The translations under genes and the position numbers were made by a program. Source: CAYPTB01 sp964413535 (lineage in GTDB: Bacteria > Planctomycetota > UBA1135 > GCA-002686595). From it: a DNA stretch of 64,000 nucleotides. Within the stretch, counting starts at the first letter, position 1, and every line of letters begins with the position of its first letter. The stretch lies in assembly GCA_964413535.1 (NCBI GenBank), contig CAYPTB010000055.1, positions 1 to 64,000 on the forward strand, written 5' to 3'. Of the stretch, positions 36,971 through 45,801 are shown piece after piece. Below the pieces are notes generated by a model that saw only the letters and a list, made by a program, of their open reading frames with translations, was not told the origin of the DNA and did no database searches.

Positions 36971-37969
36971 TCAGGACGCGACGAGCTTCGCGTTCGCGGT
37001 CGCGAGCCAGTCCTGGTTCGCCATGTACCACGCGACCGTGTCCGCGAGCGTGCGCTCGAGGTCGTACTCGGGCTGCCAGCCGAGCTCGCGCCGGGCCTTC
37101 GCCGCGTCCATCCAGTAGCGCAGGTCGTAGGCCTTGCGGTCGTCGACCGGTCGGATCTCACCCTGCCCGACGAGCGCCTGCACGCGCTCGATCACGCCGT
37201 GCGTGTAGGCCTCCGACGCCTCGGACGGCGCCACGTTGTAGACCTCGCCCGAGACGCCGCGCAGCAAGGCCGCGTGGATCCCCGAGACGTGGTCCGCGAC
37301 GTGCATCCACATGCGCCGCGCGGGCGTGCGGAACAGGGGGAACGCGCGTCCCGCCAGGAAGCACGTCACCGCCTTGGGCACGGCCTTCTCCGGGAACTGG
37401 CGCGGCCCGATCGTGTTCGCGCCGCGCGTGACGACGACGTCGAGCCCGAGCGTCTTCGCGTAGCTCGAGAGCATCAGCTCGGCCGCCGCCTTGGTCACCG
37501 AGTAGGGGTTGCGCGGCCGGATCGGCGAGTCCTCCGTCCACGCCCGCTCCTCCTCGAGCGCGTCTCCGTAGACCTCGTCCGTCGACACCTGCACCAGGCG
37601 GATCCCGCGGCGCTGCGCCTCCAGGGCGAGGTTGCGTGCGCCGAGCACGTTCGAGCGCCAGAACGCGAGGTCGTCCTCGATCGAGCGATCCACGTGGCTC
37701 TCGGCCGCGAAGTTCAGGATCGCGTCGGGCCGGCCCTCCTCGAGCGCGGCGTGCAGCGCCTCCGGGTCGGCGATGTCGAGGCGCACGTCGCGCGTGCCGG
37801 GGGCCAGGTTCTCCTCCATCGAGCCCCAGCCGGCGAAGTCGATGCCCGTGATGGCGTAGCGCTCGCGGTACTTCCAGCAGAAGGCCGAGGCGATGAAGCC
37901 CAAGTGGCCGGTGACGACGATCCTCTCGGGCGCGGGCCTCTCGGACGCGGACCTCTCGGACGCGGACAT
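36971..37969 (-). CDS. NAD-dependent nucleotide-sugar 4,6-dehydratase (RmlB-like)
   Basis: 332 residues from the ATG at 37969. It is an extended short-chain dehydrogenase: the Rossmann motif GHLGFIAS is at 21-28, replacing the usual GxxGFIG. The dehydratase catalytic set is complete, Thr130-Asp131-Glu132 in VSTDEVYG and the Tyr156xxxLys160 pair in NPYSVTK. The sequence NFAAESHVDRSIEDD and RGANTIGPRQFPEKAVPK are typical of dTDP-glucose 4,6-dehydratase. No other rml genes are adjacent, so the nucleotide carried by the sugar is uncertain. A small DNA repeat encodes the N-terminal ASERSASERPAPER and may be start-region expansion. Confidence 0.85.
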   Translation of the reverse strand: MSASERSASERPAPERIVVTGHLGFIASAFCWKYRERYAITGIDFAGWGSMEENLAPGTRDVRLDIADPEALHAALEEGRPDAILNFAAESHVDRSIEDDLAFWRSNVLGARNLALEAQRRGIRLVQVSTDEVYGDALEEERAWTEDSPIRPRNPYSVTKAAAELMLSSYAKTLGLDVVVTRGANTIGPRQFPEKAVPKAVTCFLAGRAFPLFRTPARRMWMHVADHVSGIHAALLRGVSGEVYNVAPSEASEAYTHGVIERVQALVGQGEIRPVDDRKAYDLRYWMDAAKARRELGWQPEYDLERTLADTVAWYMANQDWLATANAKLVAS

Positions 37970-38106
37970 GGGGGCAAAAGAGACCACGGGAGCGCGGGAT
38001 CGGCAAGGGCGTGGGACGCCGTCTCGCGACCGCGCCGCTGGAATCGCGCGCGTCCCAGGCGAGAATCGCCGCCGGCACGGGCGCCGCATCGCGCGCACGG
38101 CCACGG

Positions 38107-39246
38107 ATGCGACACCGAGCAGCAGAGGTCGAGGAGCAGAGCGCGCGACCGCGTCCGATCGGTTCCAAGCTCGAGCTCGCCTGCGCACTCCTGCTGCCCG
38201 TAGGAGTGCTCCTGCAGCGCCTCCTCGCGTACTGGCCCGACGTCGTCGAACGCGTCTACTCGCGCGCCGCCTTCCCGCCCATCGTGAGGGCTCTGGCGGC
38301 GATCTCGTCCCTCGTTCCCTTCTCGCTGGCCGAAGTCGTGTTGCTCGCGCTCTTGGCGTGGATCGCGCTCGGGATCGCGCGCAGCCTGCGCCGTCTGCGC
38401 ACCAGAACGAGTGCGCGGACGCTCGCCCTGCGCCTCCTCCTGCGCGCCGTCGCCTTCGCGGGCGTCGTCTACTGCGCCTACCTCGTCACGTGGGGTCTGA
38501 ACCACCAGCGCCGTCCGTTCGGCGACGCGGCGGGCTACGACCGGACGCCGCCCAGCGTGGAAGAGCTCGCCCTGCTGGCGCGCGAGCTCGTGGCGGAGAC
38601 GAACCGCCTGCGCGCTGGTCTCGAGGAGGACGAGCACGGCGTTTCGCGCATGCCGCACTCGCGCGGCGAGCTCACGCGTCTTTCGCGCGCGGCCTACGCG
38701 CGCTGCAGCGACGTGCATCCGTCGCTCGTCGCGGCGCCCGGGGTCCCCAAGCGCCCGCTCGCGTCGCCGCTGCTCTCCGCGTGGTGGATCAGCGGCATCT
38801 ACTCGCCCTTCACGGCCGAAGCGCACGTCAACACGGAGCAACCCGAGCCGGAGGTCGCCTTCTCGACGCTGCACGAGCTCGCGCACAGCCTCGGCTTCGC
38901 GCGCGAGGACGAGGCGAACTTCCTGGCCTGGCTCGCGTCCTCGCGGTCCGACGACCCGGTGTTGCGCTACTCGGGGGCGAGCCGGTCCGCACATGCCGTA
39001 CTGCGCGCTCTCTCGCGCTCCGATCTCCCGCTCGCGCTCGAGCTCGTTGCGACCTTCGATCCAGGCGTCGTACGCGACGAGGCCGCGAGCGAAGCCTTCT
39101 GGACCTCGCGCGCGACGGCGGTCACCGAGCTCGCGAGCACGGTCAACGACGCCTACCTGAAGTCGCAGGGCCAGGTCCACGGCGTGCGCTCCTACGGCAT
39201 GTTCGTGGACCTGCTCGTCGCGCACCGCCGCCGCGCGTCGCGCTGA
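38107..39246 (+). CDS. Membrane zinc metalloprotease, DUF3810-like
   Basis: 379 residues from the ATG at 38107. A longer frame reaching 38011 adds an Arg-rich tail and is less likely. Three hydrophobic segments lie in the first 130 residues (LELACALLLPVGVLLQRLL, LAEVVLLALLAWIALGIA, AVAFAGVVYCAYLVTWGL). The conserved GLNHQRRPFGD, the SGIYSPFTAEAHVNTEQP region and the zinc motif HELAH (256-260) with GFAREDEANFLA follow. This order is that of DUF3810, a family of predicted membrane peptidases with the active site outside the cytoplasm. It is divergent from the dehydratase gene. Confidence 0.8.
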   Translation: MRHRAAEVEEQSARPRPIGSKLELACALLLPVGVLLQRLLAYWPDVVERVYSRAAFPPIVRALAAISSLVPFSLAEVVLLALLAWIALGIARSLRRLRTRTSARTLALRLLLRAVAFAGVVYCAYLVTWGLNHQRRPFGDAAGYDRTPPSVEELALLARELVAETNRLRAGLEEDEHGVSRMPHSRGELTRLSRAAYARCSDVHPSLVAAPGVPKRPLASPLLSAWWISGIYSPFTAEAHVNTEQPEPEVAFSTLHELAHSLGFAREDEANFLAWLASSRSDDPVLRYSGASRSAHAVLRALSRSDLPLALELVATFDPGVVRDEAASEAFWTSRATAVTELASTVNDAYLKSQGQVHGVRSYGMFVDLLVAHRRRASR

Positions 39247-39271
39247 CAGTCCCCCGGCGGCGAGCTCGCGC

Positions 39272-40024
39272 CTACTTCCCGAGCGTGCGGCGCACCCAGG
39301 CCGCGATCGCCGAGCGCACCTCGGCGGAGGTCCAGGCCTCGAGGACCGCTCGGTCGTGCTCGGCGCCGAAGCGCTCGCAGTGGTCGAGCGTCGGTCGGCG
39401 CAGCGCGCGCTTGGTGAGCGCGAAGGAGCGCTGCGGCGCGGCCGAGAGCTCCGCCGCTCGCTCGAGGGCGCGCTCGAGCACGCGCCGGGCGTCGACGAGC
39501 TCGTCGACCCAGCCACGCGCGTGCGCGTCGGCGGCCGACCAGGTGCGGCCCGTGAGCACCGTTTCGTCGAGGTGCCGCGACGGGACGATGCGCCGTACGA
39601 TCTCGAGCGCGAGCGTGGGGAAAGGGACTCCCACGGGGAGCTCCGGAACGCCCACACGGCCCTCGCCCTCTGCCATGACGCGCAGGTCGCACGCGCACGC
39701 GAGCACGGCGCCGCCGGCGATGGCGTGACCGTTCACCGCGGCCACGACCGGCTTCTCGAGGACGAACAGCGCGCGCAGGGCGCGCTCCAACGCCGGCAGG
39801 AAGGAGCTCACGTACGCTTCGCCGCCGTCGCGGATGCGCACGAGGTCGACTCCCGCGGAGAAGATCGAGCCGTGCCCCGTCAGCACGAGCGCGCGGGCGG
39901 GACGACGGGCTTCGCCCTCGAGTTCCTCCGCGAGCCCGATCAGGAACTCGAGGTCCAGCGCGTTCGCTTTTCCATGGCGCATCCACAAGAGGTTCGTGCT
40001 GCCGCGCTCTTCTCGCTCGAACAT
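39272..40024 (-). CDS. Enoyl-CoA hydratase/isomerase family protein
   Basis: 250 residues from the ATG at 40024, chosen because AGGGAG lies about 8 nt upstream and the longer frame is Arg-rich. Crotonase-fold motifs: GHGSIFSAGVDLVRI (oxyanion loop) and NGHAIAGGAVLACACDLRVM, followed by GVPELPVGVPFPTLALEIVR. At the first catalytic glutamate site of hydratases, the segment AEGEGRVGVPELPVG keeps Glu in the second position, consistent with a hydratase/isomerase whose substrate is unclear. The gene is alone and divergent from slyD. A fatty-acid role would fit the acyl-CoA ligase found elsewhere in the window. Confidence 0.85.
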   Translation of the reverse strand: MFEREERGSTNLLWMRHGKANALDLEFLIGLAEELEGEARRPARALVLTGHGSIFSAGVDLVRIRDGGEAYVSSFLPALERALRALFVLEKPVVAAVNGHAIAGGAVLACACDLRVMAEGEGRVGVPELPVGVPFPTLALEIVRRIVPSRHLDETVLTGRTWSAADAHARGWVDELVDARRVLERALERAAELSAAPQRSFALTKRALRRPTLDHCERFGAEHDRAVLEAWTSAEVRSAIAAWVRRTLGK

Positions 40025-40181
40025 GCCTGGCTCCCTTCGGCCTTCGGAACCGACCGTACGCGTCCGGACGCGACCTGTCCAAGAGGAAGATCGCTCTCGC
40101 CTCGGTCGGCCCACAGCGCCCCGGCAAGCCGATGCTGCGGCAGTGGACATCACCGCCGAGGCTCCCTAAGGTCTTCGCGCC

Positions 40182-40685
40182 ATGTCGAAGAAGCTCAGTG
40201 TCGTGGAAGGGGGCGCCGTCGTCGCGATCTACTACACGCTCGAGAAGGGGGACGGCACGGTGGTCGACACGAATCGACGCGGCGGCAAGCCGCTCGTCTT
40301 CCTGCAGGGCCTGGGCCACGTCGTGAAGGGTCTCGACGCCGGCGTCCTCGGGCGCAAGCGCGACGAGTACTTCGAGCTCGACCTGCCGCCGGCCGACGCC
40401 TTCGGAGAGCGCAGCGAAGCGGCCATCCAGAAGGTCCCGCGCTCCTCCTTCCCCGAGAAGGCGCCGCTCGAGCCGGGCGCGCGCTTCATCGCGCGCGACG
40501 ACATGGGCCACAACGTCCCGACGCTCGTGCTCGCGGTCGAGGACGACGTCGTGACCGTCGACCACAACCATCCGCTGGCCGGCGAGACGCTGCACTTCGA
40601 GGTCACCGTGGTCGGCATCCGCGCGGCGACCGAGGAAGAGAAGACCCACGGCCACGTGCACGGCCCCGGCGGCCACCAGCACTGA
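40182..40685 (+). CDS. slyD: FKBP-type peptidyl-prolyl isomerase SlyD
   Basis: 167 residues. The FKBP domain (VVAIYYTLEKGDGTVVDTN, GHVVKGLDAGVLGRKRDEYF) is interrupted by the insert-in-flap chaperone domain (LPPADAFGERSEAAIQKVPR, then PNARFIA-like GARFIARDDMGHNVPTLVLA). VTVDHNHPLAGETLHFEVTV is the highly conserved SlyD closing motif. The C-terminal tail has several histidines (HGHVHGPGGHQH), shorter than the E. coli nickel-binding tail but consistent with metal binding. It folds proteins and may deliver nickel. A TAAGGT box lies 9 nt before the ATG. Confidence 0.94.
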   Translation: MSKKLSVVEGGAVVAIYYTLEKGDGTVVDTNRRGGKPLVFLQGLGHVVKGLDAGVLGRKRDEYFELDLPPADAFGERSEAAIQKVPRSSFPEKAPLEPGARFIARDDMGHNVPTLVLAVEDDVVTVDHNHPLAGETLHFEVTVVGIRAATEEEKTHGHVHGPGGHQH

Positions 40686-40694
40686 GAGCGGTCT

Positions 40695-41639
40695 CTACTC
40701 CGGGAACACGGGCAGGTGGAAGACGACGTTCTCGGGCTCGCCGTCCATCTCGCGCACGCCGCTCACGCCGAGCTCCTCGAGGCGCGCGAGGATGCGGCGC
40801 ACGAGGGATTCCGGAGCGGAGGCGCCGGCGGTGACGCCGATCGTGTGCTTGCCATCGAACCAGCTCGCCTCGACCCTCGCCGGGTCGTCGACGAGGTAGG
40901 CCGGCAAGCCCTTGCGCAGGCCGAGCTCCGCCAGCCGGTTCGAGTTCGAGCTGTTGCTCGACCCGACGACGATCAGGACGTCGATCTCGCCCGTCATCTC
41001 GCGCACGGCATTCTGGCGGTTCTGCGTGGCGTAGCAGATGTCCTTGAGGTTCGGGCCCTTGATGGAGGGGAAGCGCAGGACGAGCGCGTCGATCACGTCG
41101 CGCGTGTCGTCCACGGACAGCGTCGTCTGCGTGACGTAGGCCAGACGCTCGGCGTTGCCGACCTCGAGCTCCGCCACCTCCGCGACCGTGCCGACGATGT
41201 GCACCACGCCGTCGATGCGCCCGCTCGTGCCCTCGACCTCCGGATGCCCGCGGTGCCCGATCAGCACGACCTCGCGCCCCTCGCGGCAGTAGAGCTGCGC
41301 CTGCAGGTGCACCTTCGTCACCAGCGGACAGGTCGCGTCGATCACGACGAGCTCGCGCTCGCGCGCCATCTCGACCACTGCCTCGGCGACGCCGTGCGCG
41401 CTGAAGATCGTGACCGAGCCGATGGGCACCTCCTCGAGCGCGTCGACGAAGCGCACGCCGCGCGACGAGAGGTCCTCCAGGACGTGGCGGTTGTGCACGA
41501 TCTCGTGCAGCACGTACACCGGCGCGCCGTAGACCTCGAGCGCCTTCTCCACGATCTCGATCGCGCGGTCGACGCCCGCGCAGAAGCCGCGCGGCTGGGC
41601 GAGGAGGACCTCCATCGACGGGAACGGCTTCGTCTTCAT
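40695..41639 (-). CDS. ispH: 4-hydroxy-3-methylbut-2-enyl diphosphate reductase
   Basis: 314 residues from the ATG at 41639, the standard length of IspH/LytB, the last enzyme of the MEP isoprenoid pathway. All three iron-sulfur cysteines are present: Cys20 in QPRGFCAGVDRA, one in VIDATCPLVTKVH and one in LKDICYATQNRQ. Substrate residues are visible in VYVLHEIVHN, LIGHRGHPEVEGT and the VVGSSNSSNSNRL segment, with the C-terminal GVTAGASAPE. The frame is open further upstream, but that part is Arg/Pro-rich and lies before the conserved start. Confidence 0.96.
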   Translation of the reverse strand: MKTKPFPSMEVLLAQPRGFCAGVDRAIEIVEKALEVYGAPVYVLHEIVHNRHVLEDLSSRGVRFVDALEEVPIGSVTIFSAHGVAEAVVEMARERELVVIDATCPLVTKVHLQAQLYCREGREVVLIGHRGHPEVEGTSGRIDGVVHIVGTVAEVAELEVGNAERLAYVTQTTLSVDDTRDVIDALVLRFPSIKGPNLKDICYATQNRQNAVREMTGEIDVLIVVGSSNSSNSNRLAELGLRKGLPAYLVDDPARVEASWFDGKHTIGVTAGASAPESLVRRILARLEELGVSGVREMDGEPENVVFHLPVFPE

Positions 41640-41791
41640 CGGGTCGGGTGGAAGTCTTCGTGGCGAGGAGGGGCCGCGGACGCGCGAATCCCGAGAGGGG
41701 ACCACTAGGATAGGCGTCACCTGCGCGGATTCCCATGTGCGTCCGGCGCGGGGGCCTCGCAACACCGGACGCGCAGGCCGCGCGCTCCACG

Positions 41792-42577
41792 ATGCGCACC
41801 GCACTGGTCCGACCCCCGTCCCTCGCGCTCGCCGAAGGCGAGCGGACCTTCGTGCAGCGCGCCCCCCTCGACGCGGCGCGCGCGCTGGAGCAGCACCAGG
41901 CCTACGTCGCGCTCCTCGTGGAGCTCGGCGTCGTGGTGCGCGAGCTCGCTCCGCTCCCCGAGCACCCCGACGGGACGTTCGTCGAGGACACGGCCGTCGT
42001 GCTCGACGAGCTGGCCGTGATCGCCCGCCCCGGCGCCCTTTCGCGGCGCGCCGAGACGGAGAGCGTCGCCGCGGCGCTCGCGCGCCACCGCGAGCTCGTG
42101 CGCGTCGAGGCGCCTTGCACGCTCGACGGCGGCGACGTCCTCGCGATGGGGCAGACGATCCTCGTGGGCCAGTCGACGCGCACGAACCACGCAGCGCTCA
42201 AGTTCCTCGCGCACGCGCTGCTCGAGCACGGCTATCGCGTCAAGGCCGTCGAGGTGAGCGGCGCGCTGCACCTCAAGACGGCGCTGAGCTACCTCGGCCC
42301 CGACACGCTGCTCGTGCAGCCCGCCTGGATCCACGCCGCGCGCATCCCGCCCGCGAACGTGATCGAGGTCGACCCGCGCGAGCCCTTCGCCGCGAACGTG
42401 CTCGCGCTCGGCGCCGCGGTCGTCGTGCCGAGCGCCCACCCGCGCACGGCCGAGCGCCTAGCCGCGCACGGCTTCGACGTGCGCACGCTCGACCTCTCGG
42501 AGTTCCACAAGGCCGAGGCCGGCCCGACGTGCCTCTCGCTCCTGTTCGAAGACGACCGCGGTTCGTCGAGCGCATGA
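41792..42577 (+). CDS. Dimethylargininase-like amidinohydrolase (DDAH family)
   Basis: 261 residues from the ATG at 41792. An earlier ATG at 41735 would add 19 residues before MRTALVRPPS, the usual N-terminus of the family. It belongs to the guanidino-group modifying superfamily. The catalytic histidine is His160 in VSGALHLKTALSYL and the cysteine nucleophile is Cys247 in AEAGPTCLSLLFE. DGTFVEDTAVVLDELAVI and LDGGDVLAMG are the substrate-binding segments. Bacterial relatives hydrolyse methylarginines or free arginine to citrulline. Substrate choice cannot be made from sequence alone. It is followed at 21 bp by a small membrane-protein gene. Confidence 0.9.
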   Translation: MRTALVRPPSLALAEGERTFVQRAPLDAARALEQHQAYVALLVELGVVVRELAPLPEHPDGTFVEDTAVVLDELAVIARPGALSRRAETESVAAALARHRELVRVEAPCTLDGGDVLAMGQTILVGQSTRTNHAALKFLAHALLEHGYRVKAVEVSGALHLKTALSYLGPDTLLVQPAWIHAARIPPANVIEVDPREPFAANVLALGAAVVVPSAHPRTAERLAAHGFDVRTLDLSEFHKAEAGPTCLSLLFEDDRGSSSA

Positions 42578-42598
42578 ATCCAGCTGGGGGAAACCTGA

Positions 42599-43054
42599 AT
42601 GCTCGCCAACGTCAGTTTCGGGATCATGGTCTTCCATCCGATCGGCTGGATCCTGATGGGCCTCGTCATCGTGATCGAAGCGCTCCTGTTGAGGCGGCGT
42701 CTCGGCGGCGAGCCATGGAGGCACAACTTCCTCGCGATCTCTGCGATCGCCAACGCCGCGAGTGGCCTGCTCGGTCTGCTCTTGTCGCTGACCCTGACGA
42801 GCGGTTGGTGGTTGGTCCTGTGGATACCGTGGGTCACGGCGAACGAGGTCTCGCGTCGGCAACTCGGGGAGTTCCTCCCGTTCCTGGCCCTCACCTTCGC
42901 CGCGTCGGTCGTCGTCGAGTGGGCCGTCGTCGTGAAGCTGCTTCCGGCACAGGCCGCCGCGAGGATCCTGCGCGTCGAGCTGATGGCGAACCTCGCGAGC
43001 TCGGTGCTGCTGTACGCCGCGTTCTCCGCAATGGGCGGCGTGCCCGGGCTGTGA
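42599..43054 (+). CDS. Small polytopic membrane protein
   Basis: 151 residues with four predicted transmembrane segments (HPIGWILMGLVIVIEALLL, FLAISAIANAASGLLGLLLS, FLPFLALTFAASVVVEWAVV, LMANLASSVLLYAAFSAM). GGGGAAA, about 6 nt before the ATG, is a good ribosome site. A basic patch (RRRLGGEPWRHN) follows the first helix, which suggests a cytoplasmic loop. No known family was recognised. It probably shares a transcript with the DDAH-like gene. Confidence 0.65.
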   Translation: MLANVSFGIMVFHPIGWILMGLVIVIEALLLRRRLGGEPWRHNFLAISAIANAASGLLGLLLSLTLTSGWWLVLWIPWVTANEVSRRQLGEFLPFLALTFAASVVVEWAVVVKLLPAQAAARILRVELMANLASSVLLYAAFSAMGGVPGL

Positions 43055-43132
43055 GCCACCAGGGGCCGTTTTGGTTTCGGAACGGCGCCTTCGAGCCGCT
43101 GCTGCGCCACGCGTTCGAGGGCCCGGCAGACG

Positions 43133-43355
43133 GTGTTCGGCTCCAGTGAGACGGCGCGCCTGTTCACACGCTGCATCCGGTGCAACGTCGAGCTGCGCGC
43201 GCGCGTCCGAGGACGTCGCCGAACGCGTCCTCGAACCCGTCCGGGCCCGTCACCGGCTCTTCTTCACCTGCCCGAGCTGCGGCATGGTGTTCTCGCGCGG
43301 GGGTCACGTCGAGAACACCTGCCGCAAGCTCGGTAGCGAGCCGTCGCGGGAGTAG
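43133..43355 (+). pseudogene. Frameshifted Mut7-C RNase zinc-ribbon remnant
   Basis: The frame starting at the GTG at 43133 encodes ETARLFTRCIRCNVELRA. The +1-type neighbouring frame then continues SEDVAERVLEPVRARHRLFF and TCPSCGMVFSRGGHVENTCR to a TAG at 43355. Joined, the two give the C-terminal zinc ribbon of Mut7-C proteins: FTRCxxCNxxL, ~20 residues, FxxCPxCGxVxxxGxH. The switch falls in a (CG)5 run at 43195-43204. One extra CG would restore a single frame. The PIN-like N-terminal part is not recognisable upstream. Either a sequencing error or a true slippage mutation in an already truncated gene is possible. Confidence 0.6.
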
Positions 43356-43404
43356 TCGGGTGTGGAACGTCGAGACGCGGGCTCGTGCGAGTCTGACTCG
43401 TCGA

Positions 43405-45648
43405 TCAGTTGCCGGTGGGCGGCGTCGCCTCGACGGGCGCGTTCGGAGTTGCGCTGTCGGACGTCGCCGCCGCGCGGTTCGCCGGGGCGTGCTCGCCGAG
43501 CAGGGTCGTGCTGCGCACGGGCTCGGGGAGCCAGCGGTCGACCTTGCCGAAGAACCAGACGCCGAGCACGGCGAGGATCACGGCGAGCGCGAAGAGGATC
43601 CTCGGCCAGGGGCTCTTCTTCACGGCGTAGGGATCGGTGAGTCGGCGCTCGGAGCCCGGTGGCAAGTGCGGCAGGGCGGTCAATGCGCCGCCGAAGGGCA
43701 CGTTGATCTTCACGCGGCCGTTCACGGCCCAGCCGCTCGCGTCGAGGATCGGCCCGAGGTTGCGCTGGCGCAGCTTGAGCCACGCGATCAGCATCGATGG
43801 ACCGGAGATCGCGAACACGAGCGCGAGGAAGCCGAGCGGGATCCAGAAGCCGAGGCCGAGGAACGCCGCGAAGATCGTGGAGAGGAAGGTGCCGATCGCG
43901 CCGAAGGCGATGCCGATCGCCGCGACCGTCCCGATGTCGATCTGCTTCGGCGCGGGCTTCGCGACTGCCGCTTGGTCGGCCGTCGCGACGGTGGACGCTG
44001 TCGTCTCGAGCTTGGCGGTCGAGGCCTGCTCCGCCGTCGAGGCGCGCTTCGCGACCTGCTCCTCGATCATGCGCACGAACGTCTTGTAGGGCTTGAAGAA
44101 CGATTCGCGGACGCTGATCGGGTTCTCGATGACCTTCGTGATCGTGGCGTCCCAATCGCGGCCCTTGCGGTCGTAGAAGAGGCCGTTGCGTCCCACGAGC
44201 AGGTTGTCGGAGTCGCCGCCGGTGAAGGCCGCGGCAATCGTCATCTTCGCGCCGGACGGGCGCACGCAGTCGCAGTAGGCGAGGTAGGTCTTCGCCAATC
44301 CGGCGAGCGCCGCGTGCTTGGCGGCGTCGTCGACGCGGAAGCACAGGTCGCAGCTGCGGCCGTCGAGGAAGAGCGTGCCGGCCTGGAAGACGCTCTGCTT
44401 GGTGGCGAAGAACTCGGAGAAGTTGACGAAGTTGCACAGGAGCTTGTGCAGGTCGCGGCGATAGCGCACGAGCCGCTCGACGGAGCCGACCTGGCGGTTC
44501 TCCTCCTCGAGCGCCGTGTCCTGCTCGATCAGCACGAGGATCTTCTCCTTCGCGCCGCTCGACGCGAGGGTCGACGCGCGCTCGGCCCCGAGCTTCTCGA
44601 CGGACGTGGGCGGCTTCGAGGCTTGCCACGCGAACCACGGCGCAAGTGCGTCGCAGACCTTCTTCCACTCGGGCTCGGTGAGGCTCTGCTTGCCCTTGCC
44701 GACGAGCGGTTCGATGGCGTTCTTCGCGAAGCTCGCCACGGCAGAGCTCCAGGCCGGGTTGAGCCCGTCGTCGAGCGGGAGGGCCTTGCCCGCCTCGATC
44801 GTGGCGAGCGGCAACGCGGCGATCTCGGGGAGCGCCAACGAGAGTTCCTTCGACGCCATGGATGCGTACTCGGCCGGACCCTGCTGCAGCGCTTCGGCCG
44901 CGCGGGCGTCGAACGCGGCGAGGGCGCAGCGCGTGAAGTAGTCGTCGACCTTCGCGCGCACCACGGCGAACGCCGCGGCCGCGGAGGCGGTTTTATCCTT
45001 CAGCGGGAGGATCGACGCATCCTCGCGCGGTTTCGCACTCCATTCGGCGAACGACTTGGTCTCATCGAAGAAGCGCTCGACGAGCGCTGTGTCCACGCCG
45101 GCTTTCCCGCTGCGGTCCACGGTCGAGCCGACGCACGCGATGACGTCGTCGATCGCCTTCCTCACGTTCGCGTCGTCGGCCGCTTCGGGCGGAACGACGC
45201 CGTCGCCGTTGAAGCGCGTCGAAGCGAAGATGCGCGCTGTGTCGGAGACGTCGCCGAGCTCGACCGCGTCGGCGTCGGCCTTGCCCAGGTTCGCGAGGAT
45301 GCGCTTCGCGCCGAAGAGCACCGCGCGGCCGGTCTCGGTCTCGGTGGAGATCGAGTCGAGCGGGACCGAGTCACCGCCCTTCAGGAGATCGTCGGGGTCG
45401 GCGAAGACCTCGCCGCACCAGCGCAGCGCCGCGAGGATCTCGGGGACGCGGATGCGCCCGTCGCCGTCGCTGTCGAGCAGCTCGAGCGTGCGTGCGTCGA
45501 ACTCGAGGCCCTTGGTGGGGCAGGCCAGCGCCACCCACAGCTTCAGGTCGAGGTCCTCGAGGTGCAGCAGGTCGGCGCCGTTGCGCAGGACCACCTGCTC
45601 GACGCCCGCAGCGCGGAAGAACGCCCATTTGTGTCCGTTGGTCTTCAT
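43405..45648 (-). CDS. Large membrane protein with N-terminal EF-hand
   Basis: 747 residues. A canonical EF-hand loop DSDGDGRIRVPEI starts at residue 59. The central ~450 residues are mostly helical, with short acidic motifs (STRFNGDGVVPPEA may be a second, incomplete calcium loop). A conserved-looking cysteine-containing stretch FLDGRSCDLCFRVDD and TGGDSDNLLVGRNGLFYDRK are distinct features. After an Ala/Thr-rich linker, two to three hydrophobic helices follow (IGIAFGAIGTFLSTIFAAFL, PLGFLALVFAISGPSMLIAW) and another near the C-terminus (ILFALAVILAVLGVWFFG). I recognise the overall type as a conserved hypothetical family but can name no function. It is monocistronic. Confidence 0.7.
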   Translation of the reverse strand: MKTNGHKWAFFRAAGVEQVVLRNGADLLHLEDLDLKLWVALACPTKGLEFDARTLELLDSDGDGRIRVPEILAALRWCGEVFADPDDLLKGGDSVPLDSISTETETGRAVLFGAKRILANLGKADADAVELGDVSDTARIFASTRFNGDGVVPPEAADDANVRKAIDDVIACVGSTVDRSGKAGVDTALVERFFDETKSFAEWSAKPREDASILPLKDKTASAAAAFAVVRAKVDDYFTRCALAAFDARAAEALQQGPAEYASMASKELSLALPEIAALPLATIEAGKALPLDDGLNPAWSSAVASFAKNAIEPLVGKGKQSLTEPEWKKVCDALAPWFAWQASKPPTSVEKLGAERASTLASSGAKEKILVLIEQDTALEEENRQVGSVERLVRYRRDLHKLLCNFVNFSEFFATKQSVFQAGTLFLDGRSCDLCFRVDDAAKHAALAGLAKTYLAYCDCVRPSGAKMTIAAAFTGGDSDNLLVGRNGLFYDRKGRDWDATITKVIENPISVRESFFKPYKTFVRMIEEQVAKRASTAEQASTAKLETTASTVATADQAAVAKPAPKQIDIGTVAAIGIAFGAIGTFLSTIFAAFLGLGFWIPLGFLALVFAISGPSMLIAWLKLRQRNLGPILDASGWAVNGRVKINVPFGGALTALPHLPPGSERRLTDPYAVKKSPWPRILFALAVILAVLGVWFFGKVDRWLPEPVRSTTLLGEHAPANRAAATSDSATPNAPVEATPPTGN

Positions 45649-45801
45649 GGCTCACTCCGCGTCCGAGGTCCGGCTGCGACCCGACTCGCTGGCAGGTTGC
45701 AGCCGGTGGCAGGGTACTCCGGTCGGGTGAGCGGGGCGACTTTCGCCTGCTTCCCGAGGCGCACGCCGACTCGGTCGTGCCTGTGCGCGAGCAGCCGGCC
45801 G

